Shown here one piece after another: positions 1 to 9,076 of a DNA stretch of 45,610 bases. The first letter of the stretch is position 1. Every line of letters begins with the position of its first letter. The position numbers and the translations under genes were made by a program. The notes under the pieces were generated by a model that was not told the DNA's origin, did not search any database, and worked only from the letters and a program-made list of their open reading frames with translations. The DNA comes from Elusimicrobia bacterium CG1_02_56_21 (GTDB lineage: Bacteria > Elusimicrobiota > Elusimicrobia > Elusimicrobiales > UBA9959), in the NCBI GenBank assembly GCA_001871115.1, contig MNUR01000088.1, forward strand, positions 1-45,610, in the 5' to 3' direction.

Positions 1-2
1 TG

Positions 3-425
3 AATTCCACCGAAGGCCCCATAGGACTGCAGGACATTTCCACGCTAGGCTTCAGCCTTAAATCCATAACGAAAAACCTGAACCTGGTTTCCGCCCTTAA
101 TAAAACGGAGTTTTCCACCATGCAGCCCGGCTCCAATCTTTCCAAATACACCAACGCCATACTCAGCTACAGCCGCAAAGTTAACCGCAAGGCGGTGAAA
201 GTAAACGGCCTTGTTGTACAGCTGGCAGCCAGTAAGAAGAAAGCCGGAATGCGCGACGCCGTTTCCTCAGGCAAAACCGGCAAAAAAGCTCCCGGGAAAA
301 AACTCACCCAGCTGCTTAAAGAGAAAACAGCCTTGGATAAATTAGCGGCTGAGGCCAGGAACCTGCGCGCGGCCTCGCGGGGCCTCAGCGCCACCAGCAA
401 CTGGCTATACATCGCATCCAGGTAA
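3..425 (+). CDS. 3' end of an unrecognised protein (partial)
   Basis: The reading frame is open from the first complete codon at base 3 to a TAA at 423-425, with no stop upstream, so the gene almost certainly begins outside the window. An internal ATG at 120 could be mistaken for the start, but the 39 codons before it are open and read naturally (polar, Asn/Ser/Thr-rich, then Leu-rich). The visible 140 residues are basic and alanine/lysine-rich towards the C-terminus, with a helical stretch near the end. I see no motif that identifies a family. A good intrinsic terminator follows about 80 bases later. The function is unknown. Confidence 0.6.
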   Translation, partial: NSTEGPIGLQDISTLGFSLKSITKNLNLVSALNKTEFSTMQPGSNLSKYTNAILSYSRKVNRKAVKVNGLVVQLAASKKKAGMRDAVSSGKTGKKAPGKKLTQLLKEKTALDKLAAEARNLRAASRGLSATSNWLYIASR

Positions 426-501
426 AAGACCAGGGGATTTGAGGATTAGCCCAGAAGGAACTCTTTATTCCGCCAGTCTTCCAATCTTCTATTCTTCTAA
501 T

Positions 502-532
502 CCTCTGCCGCGTACCGGCGGAGGATTTTTTT
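502..532 (+). terminator. Intrinsic terminator upstream of folE
   Basis: A GC-rich hairpin has arms CCTCTGCCG (502-510) and CGGCGGAGG (516-524) with a 5-base loop, followed by a run of T at 526-532. It ends the transcript of the partial gene at the window start. A TTG at 531 that would extend folE lies inside the T-run, which is a reason to start folE at 564. Confidence 0.8.
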
Positions 533-563
533 GTTGCGGCATAAGTATTGTAAAATTACACTT

Positions 564-1118
564 ATGAAAGACCCGCTTGAAACCGCCGCCCTGCAGATCA
601 TTAAATCCCTGGGGGAAGACCCGCAAAGGGAAGGCCTGAAAAAAACCCCGCGGCGCGCGGCGCGGGCCCTGCGTGAAATAACTTCCGGCTATAACGCCGA
701 TATAGACAAGGTCTTCAACGGCGCTTTCTTCAGGGTTAATTACCGGGAAATGGTGATAGTCAGGGACATCTCTTTTTATTCACTCTGCGAGCACCACATG
801 CTTCCCTTTTTCGGCAAAGCCCACGTGGCTTACATCCCGAAAGGCCGCATTGTGGGCCTTTCCAAGATCCCCAGGCTGATAGAAGCCTTCGCCCGCCGGC
901 TCCAGGTACAGGAGCGCCTGACCTCCGAGATAGCCCTGACCCTTTTCAACAAGCTCAAGCCGCGCGGGGTGGGGGTAGTTCTGGAAGCCCAGCACCTCTG
1001 CATCAACATGCGCGGGGTAAAAAACGAGACCTCCTCCGCGATGACCAGTTCTATGCTCGGGGTCTTCCAGACCGACAACAGGGTAAGGGAAGAATTCCTC
1101 AACCTCATAAAGAGATAA
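564..1118 (+). CDS. folE: GTP cyclohydrolase I (FolE)
   Basis: This 184-residue enzyme converts GTP to 7,8-dihydroneopterin triphosphate, the first step of folate and pterin synthesis in the cytoplasm. The zinc site is visible as C75-E-H-H78 (in CEHHMLPFFG) with C146 in QHLCINMRG. The C75-to-C146 spacing of 71 residues equals that of E. coli C110 and C181. The motifs GLSKIPR and QERLT are also present. Length is normal for a FolE lacking the long N-terminal extension. The ATG at 564 is chosen because the in-frame TTG at 531 sits in the preceding terminator. A TAAAAT at 551-556 lies 7 bases before the ATG with no Shine-Dalgarno, so the mRNA may be leaderless. No other folate genes are nearby. 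Confidence 0.96.
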   Translation: MKDPLETAALQIIKSLGEDPQREGLKKTPRRAARALREITSGYNADIDKVFNGAFFRVNYREMVIVRDISFYSLCEHHMLPFFGKAHVAYIPKGRIVGLSKIPRLIEAFARRLQVQERLTSEIALTLFNKLKPRGVGVVLEAQHLCINMRGVKNETSSAMTSSMLGVFQTDNRVREEFLNLIKR

Positions 1119-1218
1119 TATATATTGTATTAAAAGCCGGTTTTAAGTAGAATTTACGAGTATTCTGTTCTTTGAAGCTATATTTGCCTTCGCGCGCTTA
1201 TGCGGAGGGCGCAATAGC

Positions 1219-1292
1219 GCGGGCGTAGTTCAATGGTAGAACGAGTGCTTCCCAAGCATTAGACGTGGGTCCGATTCCCATCGCCCGCTCCA
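1219..1292 (+). tRNA. tRNA-Gly (anticodon CCC)
   Basis: A cloverleaf can be drawn. The acceptor stem is GCGGGCG (1219-1225) with CGCCCGC (1282-1288), discriminator T1289, and encoded CCA at 1290-1292. The anticodon arm AGTGC/GCATT holds the loop TTCCCAA, so the anticodon is CCC. The T-arm GTGGG/CCCAT encloses TCCGATT. The 3' part of this tRNA, including CCA, is duplicated about 100 bases downstream. Confidence 0.95.
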
Positions 1293-1443
1293 TTTTCTGA
1301 AGAGTCTCTGGAACTTCTCACTGCCTCTGTATTTCCGGCGATGGGAATATTCCTTAAGGGGAAGCTCGCTGACGCTCGCAGGTCGCCCGCTCCATTTTCT
1401 GAAGAGTCTCTGGAACTTCTCACTGCCTCTGTATTTTCGGCGA
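1281..1443 (+). repeat. 61-bp direct repeat containing the tRNA-Gly 3' end
   Basis: Bases 1281-1341 and 1383-1443 are identical except at 1335 (C in the first, T in the second). Each copy begins with the last eight tRNA bases plus CCA and runs about 49 bases beyond the tRNA. The 41-base spacer contains GATGGGAAT, the reverse complement of part of the tRNA T-arm. A tRNA 3' end duplicated in direct orientation is the geometry of an integration site (attL/attR). It could equally be what remains of a deleted second tRNA copy. No integrase lies within reach. Confidence 0.85.
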
Positions 1444-1486
1444 ATAAAGTCGGTCATCAATCGGTTCTGGCGAACTTAATAAATTC

Positions 1487-2002
1487 ATGACAAAATCAAA
1501 AACATTCTGGGCGGCCTCGGCTTTGATAAGCCTGGCCCTCATGGTTTTCGCGGGTTATTCCATCTACGGCAGGGTGGCGCTGCATTTTTCCGGTGACACT
1601 ATAGAGGTGAAACCTGTACCTCTGCCGGCAGCAGAGGAACAAGAGGAAGAAAAAGTCGATACTAAATCCGCCCTTGAAAAAATTAAAGCGGCGGAAAAGG
1701 AAGACAAAGAAGAAGAAGCCAAGGCCGGCAGAGGGACCCCTGCCAAAACAGAAGTTCCCAGGATGCGGGCCGTAAAAACCGCTTTTGAATACAAAGACTC
1801 TGCCGCGAAGTCGGTACTTATATCCGGCAGCTTCACCTCCTGGAAAGACAAGAAGATGACGAAAAAAGACGGGGTCTGGAAAACGGACATCTATATCCTG
1901 CCCGGAACCTATCCCTACCATTACACAGTGGACGGTAAAAAGAAACTGGCACCCGGCAAGCCTAAAGCCCCTACCGGCGACTCTCTTGTAACCGTTAATT
2001 GA
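1487..2002 (+). CDS. Membrane-anchored protein with AMPK-type glycogen-binding (CBM48-like) domain
   Basis: The 171-residue protein starts with a basic tip and one hydrophobic segment (about residues 6-28), consistent with an anchor or uncleaved signal. A charged Glu/Lys-rich linker (about 45-85) follows. The C-terminal domain (about 95-171) has the pattern of an AMPK-beta/CBM48 early-set fold: VLISGSFTSW, then a Lys/Asp turn, GVWKTDIYILPG, and YPYHYTVDGK. In the family this fold binds alpha-glucans or serves as a protein-interaction module. The linker and anchor suggest the domain is held outside the inner membrane. The start has no clear Shine-Dalgarno. The neighbour downstream is a large secreted protein with its own apparent promoter. 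The fold is fairly sure; the ligand is unknown. Confidence 0.7.
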   Translation: MTKSKTFWAASALISLALMVFAGYSIYGRVALHFSGDTIEVKPVPLPAAEEQEEEKVDTKSALEKIKAAEKEDKEEEAKAGRGTPAKTEVPRMRAVKTAFEYKDSAAKSVLISGSFTSWKDKKMTKKDGVWKTDIYILPGTYPYHYTVDGKKKLAPGKPKAPTGDSLVTVN

Positions 2003-2075
2003 ACAAACAGGGCAAACACATACCAGCAAGCGTATTTACACCTGCATTATTGTCAATATTTCCGTAACAGGCTTT

Positions 2076-2084
2076 TGTTAGACT
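2076..2084 (+). promoter_or_regulatory. Extended -10 promoter candidate for the giant kelch gene
   Basis: TGTTAGACT matches the extended -10 pattern (TG, one base, hexamer). It ends 10 bases before the ATG at 2095, leaving almost no leader. A near-identical TGTTAGACC precedes speD at 9057-9065. No convincing -35 is visible, so confidence is low. Confidence 0.3.
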
Positions 2085-2094
2085 ATACCCGGAC

Positions 2095-5000
2095 ATGTTT
2101 ATGAATCTCAGAAAAGTCCTTGCTATCTTCCTGCTTGCTCCGGCGCTTCTCGCGCCTGGAGCCTACTCTCTTGGCACGCCTCGCCACGGCCACACCTCCA
2201 CTCTCCTCCCGGACGGCAATATCCTTATTACGGGCGGAACCACCGATGCTGGCGGCGGCGTAACCGCCAATGTGGAAATGTACAATATGGCCACCAACAC
2301 CTACCAGGCCTGGAGCAGCAACCTGGCAACCGCCAGGTCCTCCCACACCGCCACCCTTATGTCGGACGGCCGGATACTTATAGCCGGCGGTTTCGCGGCC
2401 AACGGCCAGCCCATGACCTCTCTTGAAATTTGCAACCCCGTAACAAAACTCTGCGCCGCCCCCGGGTTCGGCGATACCACAATGCTTACCGCCAGGGGGG
2501 GGCATACGGCCACGCTGCTGTCAAAGGGTGCTAATGCCGGCCGGGTTCTTCTCTGCGGCGGCCGCACAGGGACCACGGGAACCTCTATCACCGAGGCCTG
2601 CGAAATTTTTGACCCGGTCGCGCAAACCCGCGCGGCGGCCGGCCCGATGATCAGCCCGAGAGAAGGCCATGCGGCTACACTGCTTATCACGGGAAAGGTA
2701 TTTGCCACAGGCGGAAGACGCAGAAACCCGGCAGATTCCGCCTGGATCTACGAGCCGATGAACGAGATGTACGACCCGACTACCGGGGTTTGGACCCCGG
2801 TCTCAGCCCTTCTCCAGGGCAGAATAAACCATACGGCTACAGTACTCAACAACGGCAAAATAATGATAGCCGGCGGTTACAACGCAAACAACTACGCTTA
2901 CTGCCAGTCCACTGACCCCGAAGCCCTGGAAGACGAATGCTGGCATTTAAAGTACGACACAAACTGGGCCCAGGATTTCGGCAATCACGGCTACCTGGAC
3001 GGGGCTGAGTTCTTTGACCAGAACGGTGCCCGTGTGGTCCTCTCCGAGGAAACTTACGGGGAAATACCTTACAGGGTTGCCGGGCATTCGGCCGTACTGC
3101 TGCCTGACGGCAGATGGAAAATGCAGGGCGGCTACGGCGGGATTGTCCCAACTTTCTTCAAAACAACCCCGGTTCTTGAAGATGATTCAATAATATACCT
3201 TACGGCGACCGGCAACCATACCGCAACCATAAATGCTTCAAGCATCATAAAGTTCCCTTTAATGTTCCCTCTTTCCAGGCCTGTCTCCGGCAGGCTGGTC
3301 GACGCCGATGTTTTTATTTCGCCCAATGAGGATCCCCTGGAACCGTCTATTGAACAGGATACAGTGCAGTTCTTCATAGCAAACAGCACGGCTGTAGCCG
3401 ACGCTTCACCTGTGGGCCTGTTAATACCCGACTCTGAACCGGGGACTTTCGATAGTATACTGCAACTGCAGAACCCCGGAGGCAGCGCGATATTTGAAAA
3501 AGAACAAGCCGCTTCGGGCCAGGCAGCCCCTACATTAGTAACGGTTTCGGGCCTCAATCTTTCCGCGGATCTTTACCCGGCCGAGACCGACGGCGTCATC
3601 ACCGGGAATTTAACAGCCGAAGTATCATTTACCCTGCCTGACTCCTACAGTAATATTGTCGGAGTCGCCAACCTTAAATCCGGCACGATAATAGACCCTG
3701 ATTACACCATTCAGTTAGGGGAATCCGGCAGCGGGGCATTCAACATACCGAACCCTATCTCCTGCGACGCGGACGAGGATACCTGCATTTATTTTTCTAC
3801 CATAGCCTTCACCGGCGTAACCGGGACAATGGCCAATCTGACCACCCTGGAAAACGGAACCACCTTTTACGTAGCAGACAACCCGGTACCCGCGGCCGGG
3901 ACCCCCGTACAGCTCACCTTTGAACTGGACTACATCGCGCAACAGGTCTCTATCCTGGACAGGGAACCCGACTACAATTTCGACCGGTCCACTATGGTTA
4001 TCAGGGGCATGGTCTTCTCCAGCCAGCTCGGCTACTCCCCCGATGTCAATAAATGGGCGGACCTGTCGGACAAAGAGGAATCCCCGGCGATGTTCGAGCC
4101 TGCTTTTAACCACACTGCCCTGCTGACCCCGGCGGCCGATACGGTTATAGCCGGCGGACGCAACTGCGAAGCCACCCCTGCCGCTGACTGCCTCAGGGGG
4201 GTAATGAATTTCCTTCCCTCCGGCTCCGGAACCATATTCATCCCCGTCTTCCGGTCAGCCGCCGGCAGCCTCTCCTGGCCTAACGGCAACCCCCTGATCA
4301 CCAAGAGGGCTTTCCATACCTCTACCCTGCTTCCGGACGGCAGCATACTCACCTGCGGCGGCTCGGACGGGGCTAAACAGCTCTCCTCCTGCGAACTGCT
4401 GAACCCTGTCACAAAAGAATGGGAAGCTACCGGCTCAATGAATTCCCCCAGGGCCAACCACACAGCCACGCTGCTCCCAAACGGTAACGTATTTGCGACC
4501 GGCGGCATAATACCCGGGGGGACCGCGGTAAACACCTCCGAAATTTACTATCCCGCTACCCGCCGCTGGGTCGCTGCCGCTTCCATGACCGACGCCAGGC
4601 AGCTGCATACCGCCACCCTCATGCCAGACGGCAATGTGCTGATTGCGGGCGGCGCCACGCTCAGCACCTATACGGTCACCGCCGAGGTCTATATTTCCTC
4701 CACCAATATCTGGATAAGCGCGGGGTCAATGACCAACGGCAGGTCTCAGCATACGGCCACCCTTCTCAAGAACGGGAACATTCTGATGGCCGGAGGCATA
4801 AACGGCCTCGGCGCAATGAAGAGTTCTGAAATTTTCAACTATCTGACCCGGACCTTCAGCGCCGGCCCCGACCTTAACACAGCCAGGTACGCGCATACTG
4901 CCAACCAGCTCAGGGACGGCAATGTTATCGTTACCGGCGGCTCGGATAATATAGAGGGCATGAAATCCTGCGAGGTTTATACAGTTGGCGGAACCTGGAC

Positions 5001-7884
5001 CGCAGTTCCGGAAACCCTGAATTTTAACAGAGCCAACCACCGCAGCGTCCTGCTCCCTAACGGCAAACTGATGCTGACAGGCGGAGAAATGCGCGGCACT
5101 GCCCAGTCCGTGCCCGAGGGTTTCGACCCGGATTACAGGAGCTGGAGCGAGCAGGGGACCGCTTCCGGCAGAACCCACCACACCTCCCTGATGACTAAAG
5201 ATAATATGCTGATGACCATCGGCGGCTGGAGCGGGGGGAAATACCTCGATACCACGGAGATAGTCAATTTCAATTACTCGCCTGACATCAACGGCCTTGA
5301 GGCAGACACTACCCGGCAGGCAATAATTTCCACAGGCACGGTTTATTTCAACACCGGCGGCATAGCCACGCTGCTCAGCGGAACCTCCAATTTCCACGGC
5401 ATCACCGAAGCCTCCGGAGGCGGCGCCGGGCCGGCCAACTCTTCTTTCCATAACCCCAGGGTCTACATGCAGCAGATAGACAATCCGAGCGGGTTCATGA
5501 TAGACCTGTCCACCAGGATCTACTCCGCTTACGGCGGCCCCAATACGGACTGGGAAGCCACCCTCTCCTCTATAACCATAATAACTCCCGACCTGCCCGG
5601 GGTAATGCCTCATGGCTGGTACCATATGCGCACTGCCGCTGCCGGAGTGTTTTCAAACGGGCACACCGTGCAGGTGACAGTACCCCGCCCAACCGGCCTG
5701 GCCTCCGCCCCCACCGGGACGGTGCTCGGCATAAGTTCTATTACCTGGGCCTGGAACAGCGGCACAATAGCCTCGGCCGACGGCTACAATATGTATTCCG
5801 CCACCGACAGCGTTTTTATCACCACCGTGTCTTTTACCCCGCTGGTTTCGCACACCCAGACCGGCCTGCCGCCCAATACCGCGGCGTCAATAATGGTATC
5901 CGCCTATAACCTGGGCGGCAACGGCCCGCTTTCAAAATCAGTTACCTATTATACGCTGGCTGCAGTTCCCACCCCGCTCATCGTGCAGAATGCCAGTTTT
6001 GAAACCGCTGCCCTGGAATGGGCCAGGAACGCCAACTCAGAGCTTACTATCTACGAAGTTTCAATGTCCGCGGTCAAGACCCCTAAATTCTCGGACGCGC
6101 TGGCCATCTCCACGCCGGTTCCTTTCAGCGTGAACTATACCAGCACCTCAACGGTGATAAACCAGCTCTCGGCCAACCAGATGTACGACTTCCGGGTAAG
6201 GGCCAGGAACGGAGCAGGGATAGTAACTGACTTCAGCAATTACGTTACCACCATAACCGTCAGCGGGGTGAACAATTTCACCGGCCAGGCCCTGAGCAGT
6301 TCCACTATAAACTGGTCCTGGGACTCGGCCGTCGGCGCCACCTATTATGAGCTTTACGACGTGACCGACGGAACCGCGGCCGCAGTCTTTATAGGATCTA
6401 CCACCGAGAGCAACCTTTCCCAGACAAACCTCTCCGCCAACTTCCGGTACACCGCCATGGTAAACGCGGTCAACGATACCTCCGGCTACGGACCCATCAG
6501 GGGGCCTCTGCTCACCGCAGCGCCGGTTTATACCCTTACAGTACAACCCCTGCCGGCCACCCCGAATGTCTTCACTAATATCAGCACCGGCAGTTTTACC
6601 GCCAACTGGATAACCAACGGCAACTCCACCTGGACCGTCTACGGAGTAAAACTTTCTACGGCGGGAGTCCTGGCTTCCTCCTACACCACCACTGAAAATT
6701 CTATTACTTTCAGTCCGCTGTCGCCCAATATGCAGCATGTTGTTACCCTTACCGCTATAAACGGGGACGGGATAGAGGGAACGGCAATTGAGCTCGGCTC
6801 TAAATACACCCTCGCAAAGGTTCCCGCCGCGCTTATCGCGCTGGACGTCAATATGTCCGGGATAGTCCTTGGCTGGGACACGGTAGATAACTCTACGGAA
6901 ACCATTTACGAACTGCGCAGCTCTACCTCGGATGTGTTCGCCGACCCGATAGTAAAGCACATCTATTTCTCTCAGCTCTACACCGACAACTACGCCCTGG
7001 CCAGCGGACTGCAGACCGCTACCACCTACTATTTCGACATTGCCGCCTGTAACGGCGAAGGCGTCGCCCTGAACTGCACCGGGGTAGGCGTAACTGCCCG
7101 CAAGCGCTCGGCGGCGGTAAGCACCCTGCCCGGGCCCGGCGGAGCCCCGTCCGGATCGGTAGGCGGAACCAGCGACCCGACTAAAACCGTCAGCATAGAC
7201 GGGCACCTGCCCAATAACCGCAGAGTGATTATGACTCTACCGGCCGGTTCTTTCCCGGCGCCTACGGCAATAGCCATCTCTTCCTCCACTACTAATTCCT
7301 GCGGCTACCTGCCCGGGGGGACGCCCGTAGAGGTCGCCATCTATTCGGAGAACCAAAGCCAGCCCCAGGAGCCGATCACTCTTACTTTCAGCTTCGGGAC
7401 CAACTCTATCTTCGGTGCCGGAACAGGCCCGGACGCGAGCGCGACACAGAACGCCATAATAGCCGACGCCTCCAAACTGGTATTGGCCCGCTACAACCCG
7501 GACTCTGGACAGTGCCTGCCGCTGGAAACAAAAGTCAACATAGGCGACCGCACCATAACGGCCACCCTTAATCACTTCAGCCTGTTCCAGCTCATGACCA
7601 GGACCGCGGCCTCTAACCTGAACAATGTGCTGATCTACCCGAATCCTTTCTATACCAACAGGGGCCAGGGTTTTGTGACCATAGACAAAATACCGGCCGG
7701 CTCCAAAGTACGCATTTACACCCTCTCCGGAGACAAAGTCTGGGAAGCCACCGCCGGTTCCACAGGCGTCATCATCTGGCGGGCTACCAACAAGTCTGGA
7801 AACCTGGTAGCCAGCGGAATTTACCTGGTCGTAATAGATTCCAGTTCGGGCAAAAAAGTATTTAAAGTGGCGGTCGAAAGGTAA
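2095..7884 (+). CDS. Giant secreted kelch/fibronectin-III protein with FlgD/T9SS-like C-terminal domain
   Basis: This 1929-residue protein has a signal peptide (basic start, hydrophobic residues 7-20). Kelch or galactose-oxidase-like repeats follow in two blocks, about residues 28-350 and 660-1060. Each repeat carries a version of HTATLLPDG followed by GG, as in beta-propeller blades. Between the blocks lies a region without recognisable repeats. Several fibronectin-III-like modules cover about 1190-1660. The last 85 residues read YPNPF, then VRIYTLSGDKVW, then SGIYLVVI and a basic KVAVER end, the pattern of FlgD-Ig/type IX sorting domains. The next gene, 4 bases on, is PorV-like, so export and surface attachment through a PorV-linked route is the natural inference. 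An adhesin or glycan-binding role is possible; the ligand is unknown. Confidence 0.88.
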   Translation: MFMNLRKVLAIFLLAPALLAPGAYSLGTPRHGHTSTLLPDGNILITGGTTDAGGGVTANVEMYNMATNTYQAWSSNLATARSSHTATLMSDGRILIAGGFAANGQPMTSLEICNPVTKLCAAPGFGDTTMLTARGGHTATLLSKGANAGRVLLCGGRTGTTGTSITEACEIFDPVAQTRAAAGPMISPREGHAATLLITGKVFATGGRRRNPADSAWIYEPMNEMYDPTTGVWTPVSALLQGRINHTATVLNNGKIMIAGGYNANNYAYCQSTDPEALEDECWHLKYDTNWAQDFGNHGYLDGAEFFDQNGARVVLSEETYGEIPYRVAGHSAVLLPDGRWKMQGGYGGIVPTFFKTTPVLEDDSIIYLTATGNHTATINASSIIKFPLMFPLSRPVSGRLVDADVFISPNEDPLEPSIEQDTVQFFIANSTAVADASPVGLLIPDSEPGTFDSILQLQNPGGSAIFEKEQAASGQAAPTLVTVSGLNLSADLYPAETDGVITGNLTAEVSFTLPDSYSNIVGVANLKSGTIIDPDYTIQLGESGSGAFNIPNPISCDADEDTCIYFSTIAFTGVTGTMANLTTLENGTTFYVADNPVPAAGTPVQLTFELDYIAQQVSILDREPDYNFDRSTMVIRGMVFSSQLGYSPDVNKWADLSDKEESPAMFEPAFNHTALLTPAADTVIAGGRNCEATPAADCLRGVMNFLPSGSGTIFIPVFRSAAGSLSWPNGNPLITKRAFHTSTLLPDGSILTCGGSDGAKQLSSCELLNPVTKEWEATGSMNSPRANHTATLLPNGNVFATGGIIPGGTAVNTSEIYYPATRRWVAAASMTDARQLHTATLMPDGNVLIAGGATLSTYTVTAEVYISSTNIWISAGSMTNGRSQHTATLLKNGNILMAGGINGLGAMKSSEIFNYLTRTFSAGPDLNTARYAHTANQLRDGNVIVTGGSDNIEGMKSCEVYTVGGTWTAVPETLNFNRANHRSVLLPNGKLMLTGGEMRGTAQSVPEGFDPDYRSWSEQGTASGRTHHTSLMTKDNMLMTIGGWSGGKYLDTTEIVNFNYSPDINGLEADTTRQAIISTGTVYFNTGGIATLLSGTSNFHGITEASGGGAGPANSSFHNPRVYMQQIDNPSGFMIDLSTRIYSAYGGPNTDWEATLSSITIITPDLPGVMPHGWYHMRTAAAGVFSNGHTVQVTVPRPTGLASAPTGTVLGISSITWAWNSGTIASADGYNMYSATDSVFITTVSFTPLVSHTQTGLPPNTAASIMVSAYNLGGNGPLSKSVTYYTLAAVPTPLIVQNASFETAALEWARNANSELTIYEVSMSAVKTPKFSDALAISTPVPFSVNYTSTSTVINQLSANQMYDFRVRARNGAGIVTDFSNYVTTITVSGVNNFTGQALSSSTINWSWDSAVGATYYELYDVTDGTAAAVFIGSTTESNLSQTNLSANFRYTAMVNAVNDTSGYGPIRGPLLTAAPVYTLTVQPLPATPNVFTNISTGSFTANWITNGNSTWTVYGVKLSTAGVLASSYTTTENSITFSPLSPNMQHVVTLTAINGDGIEGTAIELGSKYTLAKVPAALIALDVNMSGIVLGWDTVDNSTETIYELRSSTSDVFADPIVKHIYFSQLYTDNYALASGLQTATTYYFDIAACNGEGVALNCTGVGVTARKRSAAVSTLPGPGGAPSGSVGGTSDPTKTVSIDGHLPNNRRVIMTLPAGSFPAPTAIAISSSTTNSCGYLPGGTPVEVAIYSENQSQPQEPITLTFSFGTNSIFGAGTGPDASATQNAIIADASKLVLARYNPDSGQCLPLETKVNIGDRTITATLNHFSLFQLMTRTAASNLNNVLIYPNPFYTNRGQGFVTIDKIPAGSKVRIYTLSGDKVWEATAGSTGVIIWRATNKSGNLVASGIYLVVIDSSSGKKVFKVAVER

Positions 7885-7887
7885 GTT

Positions 7888-8940
7888 ATGAAAACCACTT
7901 ACGCCAGAACAGCCCTTACCGCCTCTCTGAAGGCCGCCTGTATCGCTCTGGCTTTTTCCATGCCGCTTTTTGCCAACGAAGACCCCCGTTATTTCGATTC
8001 GAAGGCGGTAGGCGCGACTACGGCGGATTTCCTGAACCTGCCGGTGGGAGCCCGGGCGGCCGCTATGGGCGGCGCCTATACCGCTATCAGCGAGGAAGCC
8101 TCGGCCATATACTGGAACCCGGCCGGCCTCGTCCAGATACCCAAGCTTTCGGCCGTGTTCATGCGCGCCCAGTATCTCGAGGAGATAAGCTACCAGTACG
8201 CCGCTTACGCGCACCGCCTCTCCTACGACTCGGTGCTCGCCGGCTCTGTCCTGCTTACCGATATCGGGTCTATAACGCAAACTGATATCTCCGGCAATAC
8301 CCTCGGCAGTTTTACCCCGCGGGACCAGGTCTTCACGCTTTCATACAGCAAGGCCATACTTGAATTCTCGGACAAAGACATAGACGTCTCGGTGGGCGTC
8401 TCGGCCAAGTATCTAAAGTCTACCATAGTGGATACGGCCAGCAGTTACGCCGCCGACCTGGGCATAATGACCTACAACTTCGGCGACATCCCCTACCGCC
8501 TCGCCGTCACCGCCACCAATATGGGCGGCGGCCTCACCTACGACAAGGAATCCAACCCGCTCCCGCTCACTTTCAAACTGGGCGCGGCGGTAAACCCTTT
8601 CCGCAACATGCTGATAGCCACCGACGTAGTATTCCCCAAGCAGAACAAGCCCAATATCCTGTTCGGCGCGGAACTTGCCACCACCCCCAACGAACTCACC
8701 CGCCTTTGCGTACGGGCCGGCCTCAACGCCCAGCAGATGCGCGACGGCCTAGGCGGCTTCTCCATGGGCGTCGGAGCCACCCTGCACTTCTTCAGCCTTG
8801 ATTACGCCTTCGTGCCGATGGGTGAACTCGGCTCCACCCACCGGATCTCGCTCACCTTCGACTTCCCTTTCCGCAGCCCTATCTTCCAGCGCCGCGACCG
8901 GACCATCTTCACCAAAATGAAGGGGATCTCTTTCAAATAA
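7888..8940 (+). CDS. PorV/PorQ-family outer-membrane beta-barrel protein
   Basis: The 350-residue protein has a signal peptide ending near residue 30 (LFANEDP). The typical PorV-type start of the mature part follows: GATTADFLNLPVGARAAAMG, then AYTAISEEASAIYWNPAGL. The rest alternates short amphipathic strands, consistent with a FadL-like barrel. In Bacteroidota PorV shuttles type IX cargo by binding its C-terminal domain, and PorV/PorQ-like proteins also occur in other phyla. The ATG lies 3 bases after the stop of the giant protein, so the pair is cotranscribed and probably works as cargo and carrier. No other T9SS component (PorK, L, M, N, Sov) lies in the window. A strong terminator follows. 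Confidence 0.85.
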   Translation: MKTTYARTALTASLKAACIALAFSMPLFANEDPRYFDSKAVGATTADFLNLPVGARAAAMGGAYTAISEEASAIYWNPAGLVQIPKLSAVFMRAQYLEEISYQYAAYAHRLSYDSVLAGSVLLTDIGSITQTDISGNTLGSFTPRDQVFTLSYSKAILEFSDKDIDVSVGVSAKYLKSTIVDTASSYAADLGIMTYNFGDIPYRLAVTATNMGGGLTYDKESNPLPLTFKLGAAVNPFRNMLIATDVVFPKQNKPNILFGAELATTPNELTRLCVRAGLNAQQMRDGLGGFSMGVGATLHFFSLDYAFVPMGELGSTHRISLTFDFPFRSPIFQRRDRTIFTKMKGISFK

Positions 8941-8968
8941 ACCCGCCATACGCGGACAAAAAACCGAG

Positions 8969-9014
8969 GGCAGCGGAAAGTAAGGGGCGGGGTTCTTACT
9001 TTCCGCTGCCTTTT
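8969..9014 (+). terminator. Strong intrinsic terminator after the PorV-like gene
   Basis: A perfect 16-bp stem (8969-8984 with 8995-9010; core GGCAGCGGAAAG) encloses a 10-base G-rich loop and is followed by TTTT. It closes the two-gene kelch-PorV operon. Confidence 0.9.
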
Positions 9015-9076
9015 ATCCTGCCGCGCTCTTGCCATGCCACTCTTAATAATATAGATTGTTAGACCGGAAAGCACTA

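Noticed and set aside
531-563. Upstream TTG start for folE
   Set aside because: It lies in the T-run of a terminator and adds residues not found in the family.
1230-1460. 76-residue minus-strand frame with an internal peptide repeat
   Set aside because: It is antisense to the tRNA and its duplicated 3' flank; the peptide repeat merely reflects the DNA repeat.
2170-5270. Regularly spaced similar sequences that might suggest a CRISPR or DNA repeat
   Set aside because: They are codons for kelch blades; similarity is at protein level, with unequal spacing and no constant repeat.
6148-8280. Long minus-strand frames of about 350 residues opposite the kelch and PorV-like genes
   Set aside because: They are shadows caused by GC-rich codon use of the real genes on the plus strand; their composition (Gly/Arg/Val-rich) is not protein-like.
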